Part shown: positions 1 through 6,145 of the stretch, one piece after another
Numbering within the stretch: the stretch's first letter is position 1
How the letters are laid out: every line of letters starts with the position of its first letter
From: an uncultured Selenomonadaceae bacterium
GTDB lineage: Bacteria > Bacillota > Negativicutes > Selenomonadales > Selenomonadaceae
Direction: 5' to 3'
Assembly: GCA_905236665.1 (NCBI GenBank)
Contig: CAJONF010000067.1
Location: 1-11,084, forward strand
DNA: 11,084 nucleotides
Notes under the pieces: generated by a model
Databases searched by the model: none
The model's input: the letters and a program-made list of their open reading frames with translations, nothing else
Told to the model about the DNA's origin: nothing
Made by a program: the position numbers and the translations under genes

Positions 1-5
1 CCTCC
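1..5 (-). promoter_or_regulatory. Probable ribosome binding site of a leftward gene starting outside the window
   Basis: On the minus strand these bases read GGAGG, preceded by a run of T. This is the same arrangement as the T-run plus GGAGG ahead of ilvC and similar to the one ahead of glyA. The start codon would lie a few bases left of base 1, so the gene itself cannot be seen. If correct, bases 1-143 are a divergent promoter region between that gene and the small secreted protein. I found no convincing -35/-10 pair on either strand there. Confidence 0.35.
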
Positions 6-143
6 AAAAAAATCTCAACAAAAAATTCCCGCAGAAAATATTTTTTCCTGCCGAAAATTTTTATTAAACATTAATTCACAGCTAATCAGCAAATAATTTT
101 TCGCGTTTAAAATTCAGACAATAGAAAAAGGAGAGTGAACACC

Positions 144-416
144 ATGAAAAAATTTTTAATAGCCGCCGCCGCCGGTCTCGTGATTTTAGGAAGTCAAGTT
201 GATGTTGAGGCTTCGGAAGTTAAAGATTTGAACAAGCCGGCAATAGAAATGCAAGAGGTCGGGAGCTGGACACATTTTAGAGATAAACATTTACTTGGGC
301 GCGAAACTGAAAATGAACGCCGTGATCGTGAAGAACGTGAACGTCGTCATTGGGAACGTCGTCACAACTACAACAATAATTATCACAGAAATCCACCGCC
401 ACCGCGCAGAAGATAA
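144..416 (+). CDS. Small secreted Arg/Glu-rich protein of unknown function
   Basis: A 90-residue protein that I do not recognise. The N-terminus is a clear signal peptide: MKKFLI, a hydrophobic Ala/Leu/Val/Ile stretch to about residue 16, and a probable signal peptidase I site after V-E-A at residue 23. The mature part of about 67 residues is strongly charged. Residues 55-74 are almost all Glu, Arg, Asp and His with one Trp, so probably a charged helix. Residues 75-82 are Asn/Tyr/His-rich, and the tail is a Pro4-Arg3 end. There is no cysteine. ATG at 144 is preferred over in-frame GTG at 135 because AAGGAG at 128-133 is about 10 nt from the ATG and nearly touches the GTG. The protein is presumably periplasmic or surface-bound; polyanion or metal binding is only a guess from composition. 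The gene stands alone and converges on the kinase gene. Confidence 0.7.
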   Translation: MKKFLIAAAAGLVILGSQVDVEASEVKDLNKPAIEMQEVGSWTHFRDKHLLGRETENERRDREERERRHWERRHNYNNNYHRNPPPPRRR

Positions 417-420
417 TAAA

Positions 421-465
421 AAAAAAATCCCCGACGTTGAAAAATTTCGAGGATTTTTTATTTTT
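421..465. terminator. Bidirectional terminator between convergent genes
   Basis: An A-run and AATCC at 426-430 pair with GGATT and a T-run at 451-459. CGA (432-434) pairs with TCG (447-449) further in, with a mismatch between. The loop is AT-rich. Poly-A on the left and poly-T on the right give a U-tract in both directions, which suits the small secreted protein gene (+) and the kinase gene (-) that converge here. Confidence 0.75.
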
Positions 466-1447
466 ATCCGGCAAGCTCGTTCAAAATATCTTCGCGGGTA
501 ATTGCATATGTTCCAGACTTACGCAAAACGATTCCCGCCGCTATATTTGCGATAAATGCGCCGTCGACCGGTTTTAAGCCGCCCGCCAATGCCATTGCAA
601 ACGCCGCCGTCACGGTATCGCTTGCACCTGCGCTGTCGAAAACTTCTTGAACGCGTGTTGGCAGGTGAAATGCTTCGTCTTCCGTCACAAGCGTCATTCC
701 GGAGGCTGAACGCGTTGCCAAAATATTTTTTATTCTAAATTTTCGCATGAGATAGCGACCTGCGCGTTCTGCCGCGTCGTCATCGTCGGTTTTTATCGGA
801 GTGAGCAGGATTTTATTTATTTTTGCCACGTTCGGCGTTATATAATCCGCCTGCGAATATTTTATCCACTGATCGCCATATGGCATGACAACGACCGGCA
901 CGCCGTGATTATGCGCCATTTTTATTACCGCACCGCAAAATCTTTCCGTGCACACGCCTTTTTCATAATCCGCTAAAACTATCGCATCTAAGCTGTCATT
1001 CAGGCGTTTTTTTACGAAATTTTTCAGCGCGTCGAATTGTTCGTCAGTTCGCGGAGCTAAATCTTCAAAATCCATACGAAACATCTGCACATGACCGCTC
1101 ATCACGCGAACTTTTGTAGTTGTCGGCCACTCCGTCGCGATTAAGCCTTCCTGGTTAATTCCGCTCTTATAAAGTTGTTCGGAAAGAGTCTCGAAATTGT
1201 GATCATCGCCGACGAAACCTGCCACGGACGTTTTGCAACCCAAATTAGCTAAGTTGTTCGCGACATTGGCGGCCGCGCCCAGTGAATTTTTCCGATTTAC
1301 GATTTTTGCAACGGGAACGGGCGCATCGCTGGCAAATTTTTTCACATCGCCGTAATAATATTTGTCCATCATTATATCGCCGATAACCAAGACCTTGCAG
1401 CGTTCCACTTTTTTATTAAAAAAATTTCGCCAATCAATTTTATTCAT
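464..1447 (-). CDS. rfaE1: PfkB-family kinase, RfaE1/HldA-like (D-glycero-D-manno-heptose-7-phosphate kinase)
   Basis: A 327-residue ribokinase-fold sugar kinase resembling the N-terminal half of HldE. It would phosphorylate D,D-heptose 7-phosphate at C1 on the way to ADP-heptose for LPS, in the cytoplasm. Family signatures in order are GDIMMD (23-28), GDVKKFASDAPVPV (33-46), LGAAANVANNL (56-66), TTKVRV plus RMDFED (110-129), DAIVLADYEKGV (154-165), ITPN (203-206) and DSAGASDT (271-278), with D277 as the expected catalytic base. The cytidylyltransferase half of HldE is absent, so this is the monofunctional form. Several usually conserved spots are changed: the usual DPKG reads MPYG (188-191), the acidic residue after TPN is missing, and GAGD reads GASD. 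Exact substrate is therefore less certain than fold. ATG at 1447 has AGGAG at 1456-1460. It is transcribed alone, divergently from the AICAR transformylase gene. Confidence 0.78.
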   Translation of the reverse strand: MNKIDWRNFFNKKVERCKVLVIGDIMMDKYYYGDVKKFASDAPVPVAKIVNRKNSLGAAANVANNLANLGCKTSVAGFVGDDHNFETLSEQLYKSGINQEGLIATEWPTTTKVRVMSGHVQMFRMDFEDLAPRTDEQFDALKNFVKKRLNDSLDAIVLADYEKGVCTERFCGAVIKMAHNHGVPVVVMPYGDQWIKYSQADYITPNVAKINKILLTPIKTDDDDAAERAGRYLMRKFRIKNILATRSASGMTLVTEDEAFHLPTRVQEVFDSAGASDTVTAAFAMALAGGLKPVDGAFIANIAAGIVLRKSGTYAITREDILNELAG

Positions 1448-1468
1448 AAGCTCATCTCCTTTTTTAAA

Positions 1469-1497
1469 ATTATATCACGAAGTTTGCAGGGAATAAA
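1469..1497 (-). promoter_or_regulatory. Promoter of the RfaE1-like kinase gene
   Basis: On the minus strand a perfect TATAAT lies at 1469-1474, preceded by TGA, so it is an extended -10 (TGATATAAT). A weak TTTATT at 1492-1497 sits 17 bp upstream as the -35. Transcription would start near 1462, leaving a leader of only about 15 nt that is mostly the ribosome binding site. Confidence 0.6.
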
Positions 1498-1535
1498 CGC
1501 CGCCACGCAGAATTTTCCCGCCGAGGTGATTTATT

Positions 1536-2693
1536 ATGGAACTTGAATTGAAATACGGATGCAATCCTAATCAAAAGCCCGCAAAAGTCTTTGTTGACGG
1601 AGAAAATTTGCCTTTTGAAGTTTTGAACGGGCGACCAGGTTATATAAATCTGCTTGACGCGCTAAATGGCTGGCAACTCGTTCGCGAACTGCGCGAGGCT
1701 ACAAATTTGCCGGCGGCGGCATCTTTTAAGCACGTTAGCCCCGCCGGAGCTGCAGTTTCTGCGCCGCTTGATGATATTTTAAAAAAAATTTATTTCGCGG
1801 AAGGTTTGGAGCTTTCTGAACAGGCTGTAGCTTATATTCGCGCACGCGGTGCCGACAGAATGAGTTCTTACGGCGATTTTGCGATTTTATCTGATGAATG
1901 TGACGAAACTACCGCAAATTATCTAAAACGCGAGGTTAGCGACGGAATTATTGCGCCGAGCTACTCTACAAAAGCTCTGGAAATTCTTAAATCAAAACGC
2001 GGCGGCAATTATCTTGTTTTAAAAATGAATCCCGACTATGAACCGCCCGAAATTGAACGGAAAACTATTTTTGGCGTAACTTTTGAACAAAAACGCAACG
2101 ATATTAAAATTTCTGAGGAATGTTTGACAGATATTCCGACTAAAAATAAAAATTTCACGCCAGAAGCTCGCCGCGACCTTTTAACCGCGCTGATAACTTT
2201 AAAATACACGCAATCGAATTCAGTTTGCTACGCTAAAGGAGGTCAAGCTATTGGAATCGGCGCAGGTCAACAAAGCCGCGTTCATTGTACACGTTTGGCG
2301 GGAAATAAGGCGGATTTTTGGTTTTTGCGTCAATGTCCAAAAGTTTTAGATCTTCCGTTCAAAAAAAATATAAAAAGACCCGACCGCGATAACGCGATCG
2401 ATGTTTATTTAGGCGGTGAGACTTTTGACGACAGCTGGGAAAATATTTTCACGGTTAAGCCCGAAAAATTCACTAACGACGAAAAAAAATCCTGGCTGAA
2501 AAAATTTAGCGGCGTCTCTCTGGCATCAGACGCATTTTTTCCATTCGGCGACAACATTGAACGCGCTCATCAATCCGGCGTGAATTTTATTGCGCAAACC
2601 GGCGGTTCAATTCGCGACGACAACGTTATTGAGACCTGCGACAAGTACAATATCGCCATGGCTTTTACTCACATTCGACTTTTCCACCATTGA
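1536..2693 (+). CDS. purH: AICAR formyltransferase, PurH-like without IMP cyclohydrolase domain
   Basis: A 385-residue protein that transfers a formyl group from 10-formyl-THF to AICAR, giving FAICAR, the penultimate step of IMP synthesis. It matches the C-terminal domain of bifunctional PurH from end to end. It starts with KYGCNPNQKPA (6-16), has the catalytic SFKHVSPAG (63-71; K65, H66), YTQSNSVCYAKGGQ (224-237), GIGAGQQSRVHCTRLAG (240-256), SDAFFPF (331-337), GGSIRDD (356-362) and ends in RLFHH. The N-terminal IMP cyclohydrolase domain of usual PurH (about 500-540 residues in total) is absent. This is a known clostridial-type form, so ring closure must come from another gene. ATG at 1536 has GAGGTG at 1523-1528, 7 nt away. 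It forms a single-gene unit, divergent from the kinase and closed by a terminator. GlyA in the same window supplies its one-carbon precursor pool. Confidence 0.93.
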   Translation: MELELKYGCNPNQKPAKVFVDGENLPFEVLNGRPGYINLLDALNGWQLVRELREATNLPAAASFKHVSPAGAAVSAPLDDILKKIYFAEGLELSEQAVAYIRARGADRMSSYGDFAILSDECDETTANYLKREVSDGIIAPSYSTKALEILKSKRGGNYLVLKMNPDYEPPEIERKTIFGVTFEQKRNDIKISEECLTDIPTKNKNFTPEARRDLLTALITLKYTQSNSVCYAKGGQAIGIGAGQQSRVHCTRLAGNKADFWFLRQCPKVLDLPFKKNIKRPDRDNAIDVYLGGETFDDSWENIFTVKPEKFTNDEKKSWLKKFSGVSLASDAFFPFGDNIERAHQSGVNFIAQTGGSIRDDNVIETCDKYNIAMAFTHIRLFHH

Positions 2694-2711
2694 ACCGATA
2701 AAAAAATTTTT

Positions 2712-2739
2712 CCCTTCGACAGCCGAGGGGATTTTTTTT
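2712..2739 (+). terminator. Rho-independent terminator after the AICAR transformylase gene
   Basis: CCCTTCG (2712-2718) pairs with CGAGGGG (2724-2730), seven pairs including one G-U, around a 5-nt loop. Eight T follow at 2732-2739. It lies 18 nt after the stop codon. Confidence 0.88.
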
Positions 2740-2810
2740 ATGCGCATAAAATCTTTCGATAAAAAAAAATTTTTTTTCCGCGTCCTGCCTAGCTCCAATA
2801 AAAAGTCGCA

Positions 2811-2838
2811 TTGTGACCCGTTCGCGAGCTGTTCACAA
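2811..2838. promoter_or_regulatory. Candidate operator palindrome at the nrdD promoter
   Basis: A 28-bp imperfect palindrome in which 11 of 14 positions are symmetric. The outer arms are TTGTGA (2811-2816) and TCACAA (2833-2838), and the centre is TCGCGA. The right arm overlaps the nrdD -35, so a bound protein should block RNA polymerase. The arms resemble Rex half-sites (TTGTGAA-N4-TTCACAA), but the spacing is 10 bp, one helical turn, longer than a standard Rex site. The regulator's identity is inference. Confidence 0.45.
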
Positions 2839-2860
2839 AGTTGTTTTGGTTTGATATAAT
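2832..2860 (+). promoter_or_regulatory. Promoter of nrdD
   Basis: TTCACA (2832-2837), a 17-bp spacer and a perfect TATAAT (2855-2860). TGA just upstream of the TATAAT makes it an extended -10. The start would be near 2867, giving an 83-nt purine-rich leader. The leader holds two extra Shine-Dalgarno-like runs (AGGAG at 2882-2886 and GGGAGGAGG at 2898-2906) and nine T at 2917-2925 before the real ribosome binding site at 2935-2942. Confidence 0.75.
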
Positions 2861-2949
2861 CATGCCGCTCAAAAATTTAACAGGAGAAAATTTTACAGGG
2901 AGGAGGCGCGAGCGTATTTTTTTTTCACACTTTGAAAGGAGGTTTTAAA

Positions 2950-5145
2950 ATGCAGTTGACAAAAGTTCGGAAAAGGTCTGGGCAACGCGTAAATTACGAC
3001 CGTGAAAAAATTTTTAACGCTATATCCGGTGCGAACCGTGACGCGTCGACGCTCGCCGATAAACTTTCCGAAGATGATTTGAATCTTGTCACCGATTCTG
3101 TCGAAAAAGCCATTGCGGAAAATGAAATTATCGGCGTTGAAGCGATTCAAGACCAGGTAGAAAAATCGCTCATGGCACATGGTTTCTTTGACGTGGCAAA
3201 ACAATTTATCGTTTATCGACAAAAACACACTCAACGCCGCGCCGCGCAGAAAAAATTGATGGACACCTACCGCGATATTTTTTTTGCTGATTCCGTGGAC
3301 ATTGATTTAAAACGCGACAATGCCAACATTAACACCGATGCGTCAATGGGCATTATGTTAAAGCTCGGCGCGGAAAGTTCCAAGCATTTTGTCGATAATT
3401 ACGTTTTGCCGGAAGAATTTGCGCAGGCGGATAAAGAAAATTGGATTCATATTCACGATAAAGATTTTTCGCTGATAACTTTTAATTGTTGCCAAATAGA
3501 TTTGTTAAAACTTTTTCGCGGCGGATTTTCTACAGGTCATGGTTTTCTGCGCGAACCGAATTCTATTCGCTCCTATGCCTCTTTGGCGTGCATAGCAATT
3601 CAAAGCAACCAAAATGATATGTTCGGCGGTCAAAGCATAAACGCTTTTGATTATGCAATGGCTGATGGTGTAAGAAAATCTTTTAAGCGAGCAATTCGCG
3701 ACGAGATTAAAAGAGCCAGCGTTTTTTGTGAAATTTCTACGGCGGACGAGGTTGATTTTAATATTTGCACTTATTCAGAGGAAAAAAATCCCGCCGCAAT
3801 CGAAAATTTAGCTAAAGTTGTCGGTTCAGAAAAGATCGCAGAAAAAATTTATAGTCTGGCGTGCGCGGACGTTGAAGAGGAAACTCATCAAGCAATGGAA
3901 GCTTTAATACATAATTTCAATACTCTTCACAGCCGAGCAGGAGCGCAGGTGCCTTTTAGTTCGATAAATTATGGAATGGATACTTCTTTTGAAGGTCGGC
4001 TCGTCATTCGCGAAGTTTTAAATGCAATAGATGCGGGACTTGGCAACGGTGAGACGCCAATTTTCCCTATCAGCGTTTTTCAATTAAAAAGCGGCGTTAA
4101 TTACAACATCGACGACAGAAATTATGATTTATTCCGCCAAGCGTGCAAAGTCAGTGCAAAACGTCTTTTCCCGAATTTCGTTTCACTGGACGCGCCATAT
4201 AATTTGCAATATTACAAGCCCGGCGATTATAACAGTTATGTTGCAACAATGGGTTGTAGAACTCGTGTTATGAGCAACGTTAATGGTCGCGAGGAATCCG
4301 GTAGCAGAGGAAATTTCTCTTTTGTGACAATTAATCTGCCGAAACTTGCACTGGAATCAAAAGGCAACGTTGAAAAATTTTTTGAACTCTTTGACAAGTA
4401 CATAACTCTTTGTCACGATTATCTTTTATTACGCTTAAAGACGATTGAGGAAAAGCACGTGTACAATTTCCCGTTCCTTATGGGGCAAGGCGTGTGGATG
4501 GATTCGGAAAAACTCAAGCCGACCGATAAAATTAAAGATGTCCTGAAGCACGCTAGCTATTCAATCGGTTTTTGCGGTTTGGCAGAATGTTTGGTGGCTT
4601 TAATCGGTAAACACCACGGGCAAAGCGAAGAAGCTCAAGAACTCGGATTAAAAATCGTTAAAAGATTGCGCGAACGCACCGACGCTTATACCAAAGCTGA
4701 AAAAAGAAATTGGACGACTTTTGGGACGCCAGCAGAATCGACCGCGGGACAATTTCAGCGTTCAAATCGGAAAATTTACGGGAATATAAAAGGCGTGACT
4801 GATCGTCCCTACATGACGAATTCAAGCCATGTGCCGGTTTATTTCCCAATCTGCGCGGGCGATAAAATTAGAATTGAAGCACCATATCACGCGCTGTGTA
4901 ACGCGGGACATATTGCGTATATAGAAATGGACGGCGACCCGACAAAAAATATTTCCGCGTTTGAAGCTTTGGTCAGGGCAATGCACGATGCCAATATGGG
5001 CTACTTTTCGATAAATCACCCCGTCGACCGCGATCCTGTTTGTGGTTACACGGGAATTATCAAAAATGAATGTCCGCATTGCCACAGAAAAGAAGTTGAG
5101 ACCGGAACTTTCCACATAAAACGCTTAAAGCCTAACGATAAATAA
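2950..5145 (+). CDS. nrdD: Anaerobic (class III) ribonucleoside-triphosphate reductase, C-terminal glycyl-radical loop missing
   Basis: A 731-residue NrdD, the oxygen-sensitive enzyme that reduces NTPs to dNTPs. Residues 1-95 are an ATP-cone allosteric domain (KVRKRSGQRVNYDREKIFNA). The ten-stranded barrel follows with conserved stretches FNCCQIDLLKLF (178-189; C180), NTLHSRAGAQVPFSS and MGCRTR (434-439; C436, equivalent of the active-site finger-loop Cys). GVTDRPYMTNSSHVP and the Cys motifs DPVCGYTG (695-702) and CPHC (708-711) belong to the C-terminal zinc knuckle. In the family, about 30-40 more residues follow, carrying the RxxGYL glycyl-radical motif and a basic tail. Here the protein ends FHIKRLKPNDK and stops, and the other two frames hold no continuation before the terminator. 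ATG at 2950 is chosen over TTG at 2932 because AAAGGAGG (2935-2942) lies 7 nt upstream of the ATG. The activase gene nrdG, often adjacent, is absent. Confidence 0.93.
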   Translation: MQLTKVRKRSGQRVNYDREKIFNAISGANRDASTLADKLSEDDLNLVTDSVEKAIAENEIIGVEAIQDQVEKSLMAHGFFDVAKQFIVYRQKHTQRRAAQKKLMDTYRDIFFADSVDIDLKRDNANINTDASMGIMLKLGAESSKHFVDNYVLPEEFAQADKENWIHIHDKDFSLITFNCCQIDLLKLFRGGFSTGHGFLREPNSIRSYASLACIAIQSNQNDMFGGQSINAFDYAMADGVRKSFKRAIRDEIKRASVFCEISTADEVDFNICTYSEEKNPAAIENLAKVVGSEKIAEKIYSLACADVEEETHQAMEALIHNFNTLHSRAGAQVPFSSINYGMDTSFEGRLVIREVLNAIDAGLGNGETPIFPISVFQLKSGVNYNIDDRNYDLFRQACKVSAKRLFPNFVSLDAPYNLQYYKPGDYNSYVATMGCRTRVMSNVNGREESGSRGNFSFVTINLPKLALESKGNVEKFFELFDKYITLCHDYLLLRLKTIEEKHVYNFPFLMGQGVWMDSEKLKPTDKIKDVLKHASYSIGFCGLAECLVALIGKHHGQSEEAQELGLKIVKRLRERTDAYTKAEKRNWTTFGTPAESTAGQFQRSNRKIYGNIKGVTDRPYMTNSSHVPVYFPICAGDKIRIEAPYHALCNAGHIAYIEMDGDPTKNISAFEALVRAMHDANMGYFSINHPVDRDPVCGYTGIIKNECPHCHRKEVETGTFHIKRLKPNDK

Positions 5146-5187
5146 AAAAGCCCTCCGTCAGAAATTTGGCGGAGGGAAATTTTTTTG
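5143..5187. terminator. Bidirectional terminator between nrdD and the PAP2 gene
   Basis: CCCTCCG (5151-5157) pairs perfectly with CGGAGGG (5170-5176). An A-run (5144-5149) lies on the left and a T-run (5180-5186) on the right, giving a U-tract on both strands. It starts within a few bases of the nrdD stop and ends next to the stop of the converging PAP2 gene. Confidence 0.92.
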
Positions 5188-6132
5188 TCAATGATTAAAT
5201 TTTTGTTCGACTTTTGTAAAAATCAGAGGAATTATAAATAGGATTGAAAAAAATGGTAGGAACGCTTTAAAAAATTTGTAAGCTCCGACGCTCAAGAACA
5301 ATTTCAGCAAAGGATAAACTGCCACGGCAATGACGCCTAAAACTGCAAAACCGATTATGATTCGCCACAATTTATCTTTGGGTGATACTTTTGTTTTAAA
5401 ATTTATGAATCGTTGCTCCATGAACCAGCCTAAGAAAAATGCCAGTCCAAATCCCAGCGCGTCAAAGGCATCTGCGCGGGCAACGAGCGGATCAACCAAA
5501 ACTTTTCCGCCGATAAAATCTTCAGGATACGGTTTAAAGTACAGCCACATGAAAATAACCGATACAACTATCAGCCCGACGATAAAAAAGAAAAATTGCC
5601 GCTCCTCATCTTTGCCTATCCACGCAAAAATTTTTTCAACCAAGAAAAATAATCCGATAGAATAAATCATTGCGAATAAAACATCTTGCGGAGTGTGTGC
5701 TCCCAAAAAATTTCGCGAAAACGCAATTAACAAGACTATCAGCGCGAAAAAAGCGATTATCGGTTTAGCTAAAACTTTTCTGTAGAAAAATGCAAAGCCG
5801 CCGAAAATTGCCGTGCCAAATTGCGCGTGACCGCTGGGAAATGACCAACTAGACGACTTTTGCAGTGTATCAGTAGCGGGAATTATCGTCGCGTCTTTTA
5901 TCCACGGGCGATAAACGCAGAATGTACCTTTTAAAAGTTCGTTTATCACCCGTCCACACGTCGCGTTGAACAAAATAAATATGCCCGCGTTTTTGTTCAC
6001 GCACCAAAACAAAATTGCAGGGATCGCCGCCGCTAATGCACTTTTTGGCAGAGCAGAGACTAGCGAAAAAAAAGTTTCACCGCCCCAATCGTTACGCAAT
6101 TCTTGCAAAAAAAGTAAATAATCTAAATCCAC
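5188..6132 (-). CDS. PAP2-family membrane phosphatase
   Basis: A 314-residue integral membrane phosphatase of the PAP2 / acid phosphatase superfamily, acting on a lipid phosphate such as phosphatidic acid, phosphatidylglycerol phosphate or undecaprenyl pyrophosphate; the substrate cannot be told from sequence. All three catalytic motifs are intact: KGTFCVYRP (68-76, KX6RP), PSGH (99-102) and SRNFLGAHTPQD (139-150), with H146 as nucleophile and D150 its partner. Hydrophobic segments lie near 33-66, 106-120, 124-138, 150-171, 180-199, 224-240, 257-280 and 291-307. The C-terminal 130 residues are thus an extra multi-span region beyond the PAP2 core. GTG at 6132 is chosen because GGAGG (6138-6142) lies 5 nt upstream. 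An ATG at 6168 would overlap glyA by 23 nt and lacks that site. It is the last gene of the tsaC operon, 13 nt after glyA. Confidence 0.87.
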   Translation of the reverse strand: MDLDYLLFLQELRNDWGGETFFSLVSALPKSALAAAIPAILFWCVNKNAGIFILFNATCGRVINELLKGTFCVYRPWIKDATIIPATDTLQKSSSWSFPSGHAQFGTAIFGGFAFFYRKVLAKPIIAFFALIVLLIAFSRNFLGAHTPQDVLFAMIYSIGLFFLVEKIFAWIGKDEERQFFFFIVGLIVVSVIFMWLYFKPYPEDFIGGKVLVDPLVARADAFDALGFGLAFFLGWFMEQRFINFKTKVSPKDKLWRIIIGFAVLGVIAVAVYPLLKLFLSVGAYKFFKAFLPFFSILFIIPLIFTKVEQKFNH

Positions 6133-6145
6133 AGCGTCCTCCGAA

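Noticed and set aside
31..51. GCAGAAAA/TTTTcCTGC hairpin as a minus-strand terminator
   Set aside because: The stem is AT-rich with a bulge, and it would lie in front of the presumed leftward gene rather than behind one. Not strong enough to call.
2862..2948. A 28-codon leader ORF (MPLKNLTGENF...) ending just before the nrdD start
   Set aside because: Its ATG lies upstream of the predicted transcription start near 2867 and has no ribosome binding site, so it would not be translated.
2893..3234. 113-residue minus-strand ORF over the nrdD start
   Set aside because: It covers the nrdD promoter leader and ATP cone on the opposite strand, has no recognisable domain, and the plus-strand gene is certain.
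5038..5055. VCGYTG in NrdD as the glycyl-radical motif, because it resembles VCGYLG of E. coli NrdD
   Set aside because: It is followed by CPHC 10 residues after its Cys and aligns with the first half of the zinc knuckle (CxxCGFxG in E. coli), which precedes the true radical motif. Kept only as a caveat.
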